NCBI RefSeq assembly: GCF_900142015.1
Contig: NZ_FQZN01000025.1
Location: 1-64,000, forward strand
Source of the DNA: Bacteroides stercorirosoris
Lineage (GTDB): Bacteria > Bacteroidota > Bacteroidia > Bacteroidales > Bacteroidaceae
Length of the DNA stretch: 64,000 bases
Direction: 5' to 3'
Shown: positions 41,463 to 49,010 of the stretch, in pieces
How the letters are laid out: each line of letters starts with the position of its first letter
Position numbering within the stretch: position 1 is the first letter of the stretch
Translations under genes and position numbers: made by a program
The notes under the pieces: model-generated
Database searches by the model: none
Seen by the model: the letters and a program-made list of their open reading frames with translations, nothing else
Told to the model about the DNA's origin: nothing

Positions 41463-41781
41463 ATACGGCAACATTGGATTCGGACTCCTGTACCTCGACT
41501 TTGAAACAGGTAGGAATTTGCTCACATATCCAGCGGGCTATATTTTCGGCAGTGGGATTGAAAGGAAGAACTTCATTCAGATTCCGGTGGTCGAGCTTCT
41601 CTTTCACCGTCTCTTTGATGTGACTGAAATCAACCACCATTCCATCGGCATTGAGTTCCCGAGAACGGCAGTAGACTGTGATAATCCAGTTGTGACCATG
41701 CAGATTCTCACATTTGCTGCGATAGGAAAGTTTCAGACTGTGGGCAGCCGATATTTCCATACGTTTAATAACTGTATACAT
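41449..41781 (-). CDS. queD: 6-carboxytetrahydropterin synthase (QueD)
   Basis: 110 residues from ATG at 41781 (MYTVIKRMEISAAHSL). Converts 7,8-dihydroneopterin triphosphate to 6-carboxytetrahydropterin, the step before QueE. Zinc ligands His14, His28 and His30 and catalytic Cys24 (SKCENLHGHNW) are all present, as is the LDHRNLNEV segment with the Asp/His pair. The longer frame to 41829 adds a non-conserved N terminus. It is the first gene of a queD-queE operon. Confidence 0.93.
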   Translation of the reverse strand: MYTVIKRMEISAAHSLKLSYRSKCENLHGHNWIITVYCRSRELNADGMVVDFSHIKETVKEKLDHRNLNEVLPFNPTAENIARWICEQIPTCFKVEVQESESNVAVYEKD

Positions 41782-41896
41782 ACTCTTATTAATACACTGA
41801 TTAAGAAAATACTCTGTCTGTTGTCGCACCTGATGTCACCTCGGCACGGCACAAAAGTACAAAAAATAGATGGATTACGGGCGGAATCTTCTGCTT

Positions 41897-42754
41897 TTAT
41901 TCGTAAACGCAAAGTGAATTGGCCACTTTACGCTCTCCTTTATTGTCATAGAGATTATTGTCGCAGAGTTTATTCACAACACCATTATCCGGTGCAGACG
42001 CACTCCAAAGGGTGGTAGAACCGCCACCATCGAGATTCAAGGCTTTCTCGGCACCCAATACGCGAAGCAGATGTGTCAGTTCGGGGATATTGATGCCCTC
42101 TGCCTTACCTGCGAAACGACCGGCTATTGCAATGAGGAAGATACTTCCATCCTTCATCACGGCCACCGCACTACGCGGATGCTTGGTTCTGACAAATGAG
42201 CGATCGCAAGCCGAAAGGTCACAATCTTTCCCATCCAGCAGCATCAGCGGACCGGAAGAAAGGATACTGCCCTCTTTCAGATCGCAAGTTTTTTCATTCT
42301 GTTTATGCCAGGGGATAATATCCAGTTTCCCTTTACTGATGCGCACAGCACCGGTAGAGACGGTACTGAGTACGCCGGTAGCGGTGGTATCTATCACTAC
42401 GCCGTCTTTCCTCAGATAACAGACAGATGTTCCCTGCTTGATGTTGAAATAAGAGCCATTGATGGCTGCCACTGCTCCCGAACGACGGGCGGCACTGCTC
42501 GTCTCTTCTTTAGGTGAATGAACAAGGATGTCAAAACGATGCTGCTCAGGTTTTATTTCCAGGATAGCGATGTGTTGGGGGACACCATACAAAGAGGTGA
42601 ATTCCGCTTCACGGAGAAGAATGCCCTTTCCCATAGGAGTGGTATTCCAGTTGGCAGTAACAATTACTAAAGAGTCTGCGGCAGTCTGTGCCAATGCAAC
42701 AAATGCATTGCAGAGCATCAACAACAATATAAGGGTGGCCTTGTGGAAATTCAT
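41897..42754 (-). CDS. Secreted phosphodiester glycosidase family (NAGPA/DUF2233) protein
   Basis: A 285-residue protein with a signal peptide (LILLLMLCNAFVALAQ). HPRSAVAVMKDGSIFLIAI, then ELTHLLRVLGAEKALNLDGG and GGSTTLW form the phosphodiester glycosidase (N-acetylglucosamine-1-phosphodiester alpha-N-acetylglucosaminidase) signature. It would remove sugar-phosphodiester caps in the periplasm; the substrate is not predictable. A -7 box TATGTTTG lies 27 bp upstream at 42781-42788. Confidence 0.85.
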   Translation of the reverse strand: MNFHKATLILLLMLCNAFVALAQTAADSLVIVTANWNTTPMGKGILLREAEFTSLYGVPQHIAILEIKPEQHRFDILVHSPKEETSSAARRSGAVAAINGSYFNIKQGTSVCYLRKDGVVIDTTATGVLSTVSTGAVRISKGKLDIIPWHKQNEKTCDLKEGSILSSGPLMLLDGKDCDLSACDRSFVRTKHPRSAVAVMKDGSIFLIAIAGRFAGKAEGINIPELTHLLRVLGAEKALNLDGGGSTTLWSASAPDNGVVNKLCDNNLYDNKGERKVANSLCVYE

Positions 42755-42780
42755 GGCTTGACTTTATTGATATACTTCCG

Positions 42781-42788
42781 CAAACATA
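42781..42788 (-). promoter_or_regulatory. Promoter -7 box of the phosphodiester glycosidase gene
   Basis: TATGTTTG on the minus strand matches TAnnTTTG. TTTG at 42817-42814 is a possible -33 element, although its spacing is wider than usual. Confidence 0.5.
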
Positions 42789-42908
42789 AGCATTTAAAAC
42801 GAATACTGTATTACAAAAGGTTATATTTTTAAGCCCACCGCGAGGAAAGAATTCCGGATATTCTTCCTCACAAAATCATCCGGACTTTTCCCGTAAACAA
42901 AAAAAGAG

Positions 42909-42916
42909 TACTTTTG
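42909..42916 (+). promoter_or_regulatory. Promoter -7 box abutting the YbaN-like start
   Basis: TACTTTTG matches TAnnTTTG and ends 5 bp before the ATG at 42921. Transcription would start at or next to the ATG, so the mRNA may be leaderless, or translation starts further in. Confidence 0.45.
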
Positions 42917-42920
42917 CGGC

Positions 42921-43280
42921 ATGAAAACTCTCTATATCACGTTTGGTACAATTTCTTTAACTCTCGGCATCCTCGGCATCTTCCTGCCGCTGCTGCCCAC
43001 CACACCGTTTTTACTACTCACTGCCGCACTATACTTCAAAAGTTCTCCCCGCTTATACACATGGTTACTGAACCAAAAACATCTCGGTCCTTATATTCGC
43101 AACTTCCGCGAAAACAAAGCCATTCCTTTACGAGCAAAGATTATCTCCATCTCCTTGATGTGGATTACGATGCTATACTGTGTTTTCTTCATCATTCCCT
43201 ATCTATGGATGAAGATATTGCTTCTGATTATCGCTGCAGGAGTGACGTATCATATTCTATCGTTCAAGACGCTGAAATAA
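42921..43280 (+). CDS. YbaN/DUF454-family inner membrane protein
   Basis: A 119-residue protein with two to three membrane helices (TISLTLGILGIFLPLLPTTP, then MWITMLYCVFFIIPYLWM). The LGxLGxFLPLLPTTPFLLL pattern is diagnostic of DUF454. The function is unknown. It converges with the nucleosidase gene; their ends are 4 bp apart. A longer plus-strand frame overlapping it is not real coding. Confidence 0.85.
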   Translation: MKTLYITFGTISLTLGILGIFLPLLPTTPFLLLTAALYFKSSPRLYTWLLNQKHLGPYIRNFRENKAIPLRAKIISISLMWITMLYCVFFIIPYLWMKILLLIIAAGVTYHILSFKTLK

Positions 43281-43284
43281 ATTA

Positions 43285-43869
43285 TCATTTAACCACCCCA
43301 CCAATCTTCTCAAAAAACTCCCCTAACTCCTTGCGTGCATCAGCCAGTTTATCCTCCCAATGCTTCACGGAATTCTGTCCGATGATATCCGTCACATACT
43401 TCACCGCAATGAAAGGTACTTTCTTGGCACGGCACACAAATGCCTGCGCAAAAGCTTCCATATCGACAACATCGCCTTTCACATCCGACAACTCCGTCAG
43501 GAAAGTATCACCCGTATTACAAACCCCTTCTCCTGTCCAATGCATACAATATCCCTTTTCGGCAAGCAAAGCAGAAGAGTCTATCTCATACTCCACACCC
43601 AGATTGGCAAGCTTCTCCATATCACGGTCGATGAAATGACGGCATACCAATATATCACCCACTTGGCGGTCGATGCTTCCTGCCGTGCCGACATTTATCA
43701 CCAGATCCGGTTGTCCCTGATTTATCACCTCGGTAAGATAATACGTCGACTTCACTTTTCCTACCCCCGTACGGAGATACCCAACGTGTACTTCTTCCTC
43801 CCCTATCAATCCGGGAAATTTCAATTCCGTAAACTCGCCCTGAACAGCGTAAGTGACTAAAATTCTCAT
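43285..43869 (-). CDS. Nucleoside phosphorylase-family protein (MTA/SAH nucleosidase-like)
   Basis: A 194-residue protein of the PNP/UDP phosphorylase superfamily: VINVGTAGSIDRQVGDILV is the core phosphate/ribose loop, and VVDMEAFAQAFVCRAKKVPF carries the Met-Glu pair that binds ribose. It is shorter than typical MTA/SAH nucleosidases (about 230). KYVTDIIGQNSVKHW near the C terminus supports a nucleosidase acting on SAH or futalosine-type substrates. Last gene of a minus-strand operon, 11 bp from the regulator. Confidence 0.8.
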   Translation of the reverse strand: MRILVTYAVQGEFTELKFPGLIGEEEVHVGYLRTGVGKVKSTYYLTEVINQGQPDLVINVGTAGSIDRQVGDILVCRHFIDRDMEKLANLGVEYEIDSSALLAEKGYCMHWTGEGVCNTGDTFLTELSDVKGDVVDMEAFAQAFVCRAKKVPFIAVKYVTDIIGQNSVKHWEDKLADARKELGEFFEKIGGVVK

Positions 43870-43880
43870 ACAGTATCTTT

Positions 43881-44168
43881 TTATTTTTTAATAATATACG
43901 TTTTCAGTGCCTCCACATATTCCTCAAAGGCGTCCACCCCCTGCGGCGTAATCTTGCAGAGAGTACAAGGCATTTTTCCTTTGAACGTCTTTGTCACCTC
44001 CACATAGCCTGCTTTATTGAGCTTGTCAATCTGCACGCTGAGGTTACCGGCCGTTGCCCCTGTTTGTTGGCGGATAAAGACAAAGTCTGCCTCTTCGACG
44101 CCAATAAGCAACGACATCACCGCTAAACGCAGCTCAGAGTGGAGCAAAGGGTTCAGTTCTTTAAACAT
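43881..44168 (-). CDS. Winged-helix transcriptional regulator
   Basis: A 95-residue compact winged helix. LLHSELRLAVMSLLIGVEE, then QQTGATAGNLSVQIDKLNKAGY and ITPQGVDAFEEYVEALK fit the stand-alone MarR/PadR-like HTH_34 type that senses envelope or lipid states in Bacteroides. It lies in the same strand block as several membrane proteins and would probably regulate them. Confidence 0.82.
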   Translation of the reverse strand: MFKELNPLLHSELRLAVMSLLIGVEEADFVFIRQQTGATAGNLSVQIDKLNKAGYVEVTKTFKGKMPCTLCKITPQGVDAFEEYVEALKTYIIKK

Positions 44169-44195
44169 ATCATTCGTTTTTCTTTCGTTTACTAC

Positions 44196-44558
44196 TCAAC
44201 AATGCAAATAGGGACATACCCAACCCATGCTGAAACCGTACTGTTCCGTCACAGCCATATTCTGTATCACGGCATACAGCAGATAGAAACACCCTGCAAT
44301 CGCCATAAAACATCTGCCGAACTTACCTCTCCAGACAATAACAGCCACCAAAGTCAGTATCATTACTATCTGAAAATAAACAGTATAAGGATACATATCC
44401 ATAATGAAGGCATGTCCCAGTGTGTAAAATATCAAATCTCCCGCAGCCTCAAACTTAAAGCCTTTCGTCGCCACCGGCATCAAAAGGAACTGCAAAAGTA
44501 CAAGTAACAAAAAGAACTTCCAAGAGGTCAGGAAATTCTCGAAACGACTTTTTGTCAC
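44196..44558 (-). CDS. Small membrane protein next to the winged-helix regulator
   Basis: A 120-residue protein with four hydrophobic segments. It ends with Cys residues (WVCPYLHC). It overlaps the upstream membrane gene by 4 bp and lies 27 bp from the regulator. Function unknown; co-transcription with the regulator suggests that the two act together. Confidence 0.6.
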   Translation of the reverse strand: MTKSRFENFLTSWKFFLLLVLLQFLLMPVATKGFKFEAAGDLIFYTLGHAFIMDMYPYTVYFQIVMILTLVAVIVWRGKFGRCFMAIAGCFYLLYAVIQNMAVTEQYGFSMGWVCPYLHC

Positions 44559-45142
44559 GCACCGCCTCCTTTCTTCACTTTATAGTTCAGGAAATGTCCC
44601 GGAATAACCATCATAAAAATAAAAGCCAAGGCAAAAAGCAATATCTGGTCGAAGCCGTGTATAAAGAGACAACCTAATGACGACAGAGCTCCCAAAGTTC
44701 CTCCTATAGTCACTACCTTCATGTTTACAATCAGACCGGTCAATGCCGTACCCATTCCCATTATCAACAGTATGATGAACAAGACAGGCAAACTCCAATA
44801 GAAGATGGCCACCCAGGTTATCAGAAAACCACCCAATCCGAACACGGTCCAGACGTACCCTAATATCCGGTCGATATAGGTTCGTGCCATCTTCTGCTTC
44901 TTCCGGTTTATCCACAAGGTGGCAGGAAAAGAAATCGCGGGCAACAGGAACCACATCCATTGCCAGTTGTAATTACCGGTTTCTTTCAGGAGAAACCAAA
45001 TCACCAGAGATATCACCGTACACAAATATCCCCATATCAGAAAAGGCATTCCAGCATTCTCAGCCATCTTGTACTTTGCGTTCTGTATCATGTGAGTGAT
45101 GAGTTCCAAACTCTCTTTCTCAGTCATATTTTTATTATCCAT
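44555..45142 (-). CDS. Membrane protein, ESLELI-motif paralog 1
   Basis: 195 residues from ATG at 45142 (MDNKNMTEKESLELI). A cytoplasmic N-terminal helix with MTEKESLELITHMIQN precedes five to six membrane segments, and the end is IPGHFLNYKVKK. The same N-terminal motif and IPGH ending recur in the genes at 45819 and 46457, so all three are paralogs. Function unknown; the shared motif may contact the winged-helix regulator or one another. Confidence 0.65.
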   Translation of the reverse strand: MDNKNMTEKESLELITHMIQNAKYKMAENAGMPFLIWGYLCTVISLVIWFLLKETGNYNWQWMWFLLPAISFPATLWINRKKQKMARTYIDRILGYVWTVFGLGGFLITWVAIFYWSLPVLFIILLIMGMGTALTGLIVNMKVVTIGGTLGALSSLGCLFIHGFDQILLFALAFIFMMVIPGHFLNYKVKKGGGA

Positions 45143-45199
45143 TACCAACTATTTTATTTATCCGAAATCATACATACAAACGAACATTCATTCCTTATC

Positions 45200-45694
45200 T
45201 TACATTAAATAATAAAACAGGAAGAACAGCAGAAACAATAAACATAGGGTTAATATCAGCAACAGCCTTGTCGTCACAGCATATTGTCTGGCAAGCAACT
45301 TTTTCTTTAATAAAAGTACTTCGCCAAATGTCAATACAGCCAACCAGGCATAACCATAAAAAGTCGTGATATGCCAAACATCCTTCGACCCCATGTATAC
45401 TGCAAAAAACAGGTAATCAGAAATCAACGATATCCCAACGGCAAGCGATGCCACCACAAGGGCTTTTTTCATCAGATTCCCTGTTCTATTTTCAGAAGCC
45501 AGACAAATATAAATACCTGCCGCCCAGAAAAGAGGATTCACCGTAAGCATCAACAGTATTCCCAACTGCGGATTATGACTCCAAGGAACCCATAATACGA
45601 CATTGGAAAGCCAATACATGCACATTATCATCAGTATCGTAACCGTCCACCATAATTGGCTCTTTTGTTTATTTAATCTTGCAACATCCATCAT
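45200..45694 (-). CDS. Multi-pass membrane protein
   Basis: A 164-residue protein with five hydrophobic segments, beginning MMDVARLNKQKSQLWW and ending in a very hydrophobic LLLILTLCLLFLLFFLFYYL. It lacks the ESLELI motif of its neighbours. It is in the same strand block, 51 bp from paralog 1. Function unknown. Confidence 0.55.
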   Translation of the reverse strand: MMDVARLNKQKSQLWWTVTILMIMCMYWLSNVVLWVPWSHNPQLGILLMLTVNPLFWAAGIYICLASENRTGNLMKKALVVASLAVGISLISDYLFFAVYMGSKDVWHITTFYGYAWLAVLTFGEVLLLKKKLLARQYAVTTRLLLILTLCLLFLLFFLFYYLM

Positions 45695-45713
45695 TTCATC
45701 TCTACTTTAGAAG

Positions 45714-45803
45714 TTAATAATCTGTAAGATCGAGCACCTTTACCAGCAAGAAAGCCAGCAACACCATGTTTCCAATGAGAAGACAACCAAGAAATGAGTT
45801 CAT
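45714..45803 (-). CDS. 29-residue single-pass membrane microprotein
   Basis: ATG at 45803 is preceded by AGGAGG at 45816-45811, a strong Shine-Dalgarno rare in Bacteroides. The peptide MNSFLGCLLIGNMVLLAFLL then VKVLDLTDY is one membrane helix with a short cytosolic tail. It sits between two membrane genes in the same operon, 15 bp after the stop of paralog 2. It is probably a real small subunit or modulator. Confidence 0.55.
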   Translation of the reverse strand: MNSFLGCLLIGNMVLLAFLLVKVLDLTDY

Positions 45804-45818
45804 CGCAGTTCCTCCTAA

Positions 45819-46436
45819 TTATTTATTTGAAACATAGTTTTCTTTCTTCGCAGCAATATTCAGCATGTGCCCGGGAATAATCATTGCAAAGACAGCAGCC
45901 ACAGCGAAACAAAGTAAAGAAACATAGGTAGGAGCATCTTCTCCCATTGCTGCAAACACCATATACAAGCCTATTGCCAACCCGATTGACGAGAAAAGAT
46001 AAAAAGCCTTGTAGCGAACAATAATACCTGTAATAATACTCCCCAACGACATAATCAATGTTCCTAACGGCAGGATAAATTCAAACTGTTTCATACAGGT
46101 AGCTCCTATTGCCACAGCCATACAGAGTCCACCCAGTATACGCCATATTTCAGTCAGCACCCTATCCGAATAGGCTTTAGCCCGTTTCTGTGATTTATGT
46201 TCTAAATATATTCCCAAAGGGATTCCAATAACAGGTATTCCCCAAAAGCCCCACATCCAATGAGGGTCTTTTGTAAAACATAAGCCTGCGTACACAACTA
46301 AAGTCGCTATGGTTCCAATATATCCCCACAACAGAAATATATTTCCGCTACCCGCATCTAGATTACGACGTGTATTCTGTATCATCTGAGAGATGAGTTC
46401 TAAACTCTCTTGCTCAGTTATTTTTCTATCTTCCAT
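45819..46436 (-). CDS. Membrane protein, ESLELI-motif paralog 2
   Basis: A 205-residue protein. The N terminus MEDRKITEQESLELISQMIQ is near-identical in layout to paralogs 1 and 3, followed by six membrane segments and the ending MIIPGHMLNIAAKKEN. Paralogs in tandem in one strand block with a winged-helix regulator suggest a multi-subunit membrane complex or a family that arose by duplication. Function unknown. Confidence 0.65.
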   Translation of the reverse strand: MEDRKITEQESLELISQMIQNTRRNLDAGSGNIFLLWGYIGTIATLVVYAGLCFTKDPHWMWGFWGIPVIGIPLGIYLEHKSQKRAKAYSDRVLTEIWRILGGLCMAVAIGATCMKQFEFILPLGTLIMSLGSIITGIIVRYKAFYLFSSIGLAIGLYMVFAAMGEDAPTYVSLLCFAVAAVFAMIIPGHMLNIAAKKENYVSNK

Positions 46437-46456
46437 AACTTATTGATTTAATGCAA

Positions 46457-47059
46457 TTATTCTTTTGTGTATCTTCTGTTCAACCGATGCCCGGGAATAA
46501 TCAGCATAATAATAAAACAAACAGCAAAAGCAGGATACATAAAGTTGAATTCAGGCGGATTTAACAAGATATGCGATATCATAACCACGGATATTGCCAA
46601 TGAACAACCAGCAGCATTTCTCATCCATGAATCATTTATAATGCTCCCCGTAATATTAACTCCCAATGAACACAGCAGCAGAATAATCGGCAGCAATAAT
46701 AACATGGAGTCAAAATAGAGAGCGGCTATTATAGAAATACCAATTCCATATTGCCCGATATTGCTCCAGATAGCAAGTAAAACCTTATCCGTGTAAGTCA
46801 AAACCGGCTTATCTTCCTTTTTCTTCAACCAGTACATCACCGGAAAACCAATAACCGGTATAGCCAACCAGACCCAATTCCAAAGCGGATTACCAGTTAT
46901 CAAAATCAGAACATAAACCACAAGCGCAGTTATCGCACAAAGATACCCCCATAGCAAAAGAATATTCACATTCCCCAACCGAAGGTTTTTCTTACTATTC
47001 TGTATCATCTGCGTGATAAGCTCCAAACTCTCCTTTTCAGTCATTTTCTTGTCTTCCAT
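46457..47059 (-). CDS. Membrane protein, ESLELI-motif paralog 3
   Basis: A 200-residue protein starting MEDKKMTEKESLELITQMIQ, then six membrane segments and an ending IPGHRLNRRYTKE. It is the most upstream of the three paralogs and lies 20 bp from paralog 2. See paralogs 1 and 2 for the shared features. Function unknown. Confidence 0.65.
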   Translation of the reverse strand: MEDKKMTEKESLELITQMIQNSKKNLRLGNVNILLLWGYLCAITALVVYVLILITGNPLWNWVWLAIPVIGFPVMYWLKKKEDKPVLTYTDKVLLAIWSNIGQYGIGISIIAALYFDSMLLLLPIILLLCSLGVNITGSIINDSWMRNAAGCSLAISVVMISHILLNPPEFNFMYPAFAVCFIIMLIIPGHRLNRRYTKE

Positions 47060-47085
47060 AACAGTGTTTCTCTTTATATATAAAA

Positions 47086-47469
47086 TTATTTTTTTGCTTT
47101 GTCCTGTAAGGCCTTTACATCTTTCAGCTCTATATCAATCGTTTTTGTTTCAGCCGTCATGTCTAAATCTACAATCGCGCAATTCTCTACTGGCACCCCG
47201 TCTTCCCGATCCAGTTGATAATTGCCGTTTTCATCGTGATACACATACAATTTGCATTTTCCTTCGGGCATCTCTTTTAATACAAGAGTTGCCGTATCAC
47301 CCGTAGCATCCACCATTGCATATTGCCCTTTATCGGCAGCAATCATCACCTTTCCTTTTGCAGAACGAATGTTCTTCACTTTCACTGTCAAGTCGCCCTG
47401 TGCTGATGCCGAGACCACACATACGCTTACAACAAACAATGCAACCCATTTAAAACCAATCGTTTTCAT
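47086..47469 (-). CDS. Secreted DUF2141 protein
   Basis: A 127-residue protein with signal peptide (WVALFVVSVCVVSASAQG). The DLTVKVKNIRSAKGKVMIA start and YHDENGNYQLDREDGVPVE fit DUF2141, a family of small beta-sandwich proteins. DENGNYQLDRE may bind calcium. A second member, at 54574, shares DENGNGKLD. It begins the minus-strand block of membrane proteins. Confidence 0.85.
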   Translation of the reverse strand: MKTIGFKWVALFVVSVCVVSASAQGDLTVKVKNIRSAKGKVMIAADKGQYAMVDATGDTATLVLKEMPEGKCKLYVYHDENGNYQLDREDGVPVENCAIVDLDMTAETKTIDIELKDVKALQDKAKK

Positions 47470-47672
47470 AACTGTACACCAATTAAATTTCTACAATAAT
47501 CATACATTTCGGGTTCGAACTCCGGTGCAAATATAAGTAGTTTATTCTATAAACCAAATTATTCTATAAATTAATTTATAGAAAACAAAAAGAAAGCTTT
47601 CGAGAAGGTACGAATACTCCGGAATTAATTCACAAGTGATAAGAAAGGGAGCAAATGATAAGCGATACTATC

Positions 47673-47823
47673 TTAATTCTCCTCCTCCCCGGAGGAAGAG
47701 CACCCGTAGGGGGAGGTGGTAGGCAAAACAATAAAATACCTATTAATAAGAACATTAAGGACTTCTTTTCTCACCTACCACCCCACCCTGCGGGCACCCC
47801 TCCTCCAACTGGAGGAGGGGAAT
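47673..47823. repeat. Imperfect inverted pair of GGAGG-rich repeats
   Basis: The left copy (about 47673-47731) carries CTCCTCCCCGGAGGAAGAGC then GGGGGAGGTGGTAGG. The right copy (about 47795-47823, with CACCTACCACCCCACC at 47780-47795) is its inverted relative, carrying CTCCTCCAACTGGAGGAGG. It looks like a degenerate interspersed palindromic element rather than a gene. The 47470-48228 interval has no protein-coding frame that I believe. Confidence 0.6.
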
Positions 47824-47876
47824 TGAAATAGTCCATTTGATTCAAAACCCTAATAGAGACGAATAATTCCACCATT

Positions 47877-47964
47877 GCAAAAAGCCAACCCCTACGCTGC
47901 AAGAAACTAATCCCTACCTTGCAAGAAACTAATCCCGGCACTGCGATGAACTAATATTTTTCTT
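47877..47964 (+). repeat. Four tandem 22-bp degenerate repeats
   Basis: Units of exactly 22 bp start at 47877, 47899, 47921 and 47943. Units 2 and 3 share GCAAGAAACTAATCCC, and unit 4 is GCGATGAACTAAT-based. The last two lead into the long palindrome. No spacers exist, so this is not a CRISPR array. Confidence 0.7.
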
Positions 47965-48118
47965 GCATCTTATTATTCATACTATATATATTATAGTTTC
48001 CTACAACAGATGTTGTAAGAAAGAAATATAATTATTGTAGGAAACTTTTATAATTGTTGAATGAATAATAAGATGCAAGAAAAATATTAGTTCATCGCAG
48101 TGCTGGGATTAGTTTCTT
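47923..48118. repeat. Nested palindromic element with about 58-bp arms
   Basis: The arm 47923-47980 (AAGAAACTAATCCCGGCACT, then GCGATGAACTAATATTTTTC) is reverse-complemented at 48061-48118 with only one or two mismatches. Inside it lies an 11-bp perfect pair, GTTTCCTACAA (47996-48006) and TTGTAGGAAAC (48035-48045), around ACAACAGATGTTGT. No transposase is encoded. It is a MITE- or REP-like element between divergent genes. Confidence 0.85.
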
Positions 48119-48228
48119 GTAAGAATAGGAATAGTTTTAAGCATCCGCCAAACAAACCCTTTTCAGTCCGCATAAGTACCGTTTTCATATTATTTCGATA
48201 CTCAGGCAACATTTTTCCCTGAAAAGTT

Positions 48229-48258
48229 TTTGTAATCTCCAAGTTAATTGTATTTTTG
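48229..48258 (+). promoter_or_regulatory. Promoter of the zapA-rny region
   Basis: TTTG at 48229-48232 and TATTTTTG at 48251-48258 are the -33 and -7 boxes of Bacteroides promoters with 18 bp between them, within the usual 19 plus or minus 2. The first start codon is 21 bp downstream at 48279. Confidence 0.72.
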
Positions 48259-48278
48259 TGTACAATTTTGGTATAGTA

Positions 48279-48572
48279 ATGACTGACGAAGAAAAGAAGC
48301 GATTAAGTACCTTTGAAGCGAGACTGCGTCATTTAGTCTTTTTACATGACGAATTGAGACGCGAAAATGCTGAACTAAAGCAACTTCTAAAAACTAAACA
48401 AGAAGAATGCGAGCAGGTACATGCTGAATATGAAGCTTTGGAAGGCGACTATACGAACCTAAAAACAGCAATGACAATCAGCCTTAACGGCAGCGACGTA
48501 AAAGAGACGAAACTGCGATTGTCCAAATTAGTGCGTGAAGTCGATAAATGCATCGCTTTGTTGAATGAATAA
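48279..48572 (+). CDS. ZapB-like coiled-coil protein upstream of zapA
   Basis: 97 residues from ATG at 48279 (MTDEEKKRLSTFEARL), entirely helical with heptads. The longer frame to 48258 would overlap the -7 box. A small coiled coil immediately upstream of zapA is common in Bacteroidetes and may play a ZapB-like role in Z-ring bundling. That is inferred from position and coiled-coil content, not from motif. 8 bp separate it from zapA. Confidence 0.65.
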   Translation: MTDEEKKRLSTFEARLRHLVFLHDELRRENAELKQLLKTKQEECEQVHAEYEALEGDYTNLKTAMTISLNGSDVKETKLRLSKLVREVDKCIALLNE

Positions 48573-48580
48573 CAAGATGT

Positions 48581-48871
48581 ATGAACGATAAGATAAAGAT
48601 AAACCTACAGATGGCAGGCTCCACCTATCCCCTCACCATATTGCGTGAAGAGGAAGAAATGGTGAGAGAAGCCGCCAAACAGGTGGATATACGGCTCAAT
48701 GCGTATCGAGAACATTACCAGAATGTGACTCCTGAGAAGATTATAGCCATGGTGGCCTATCAATTTGCTTTGGAGAACCTGAAAATGAAAAACCGAAACG
48801 ACACTCGTCCGTATGCCGACAAGATAGAAGAACTGACAGAGGTGTTGGAAACATACTTTAAGGGACTGTAA
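48581..48871 (+). CDS. zapA: Cell division protein ZapA
   Basis: A 96-residue protein that bundles FtsZ filaments. The N-terminal strand (DKIKINLQMAGSTYPLTI) and long C-terminal helix (LNAYREHYQN, then YQFALENLKMKN) are the ZapA layout, and REEEEMVREAAKQVDIRLN is the typical conserved segment. Second gene of a short division operon ending in a terminator. Confidence 0.85.
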   Translation: MNDKIKINLQMAGSTYPLTILREEEEMVREAAKQVDIRLNAYREHYQNVTPEKIIAMVAYQFALENLKMKNRNDTRPYADKIEELTEVLETYFKGL

Positions 48872-48925
48872 ACGCCCGGAAGACTTTTCAAGAACACCAG
48901 AGCCAGCAAAAGATTAAGAAACCCC

Positions 48926-48985
48926 GCGCACTGTGTAAAAGTGACCTCCAGAAAACGGAGGCGACTTTTCTACAGTGCGCTTTTT
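48926..48985 (+). terminator. Long hairpin terminator between zapA and rny
   Basis: GCGCACTGTGTAAAAGTGAC then CTCC pairs with GGAGG and ACTTTTCTACAGTGCGC around AGAAAAC, over 48926-48980 with two short internal mismatches. TTTTT follows at 48981-48985. It is unusually long for a plain terminator, so a read-through or attenuation role before rny is possible. Confidence 0.75.
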
Positions 48986-49010
48986 ATTTATATTTTTAAA
49001 ACAAATTGAA

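Noticed and set aside
42914..43639. Long 241-codon plus-strand frame
   Set aside because: It overlaps the YbaN-like gene in another frame and runs antisense through the nucleosidase gene; its peptide has no domain texture.
47877..47964. CRISPR-like 22-bp repeats
   Set aside because: Repeats are contiguous with no spacers.
48872..48985. 6S RNA gene downstream of zapA
   Set aside because: The only structure is a single 55-nt hairpin with T-tail; the open-complex bubble of 6S RNA is absent.
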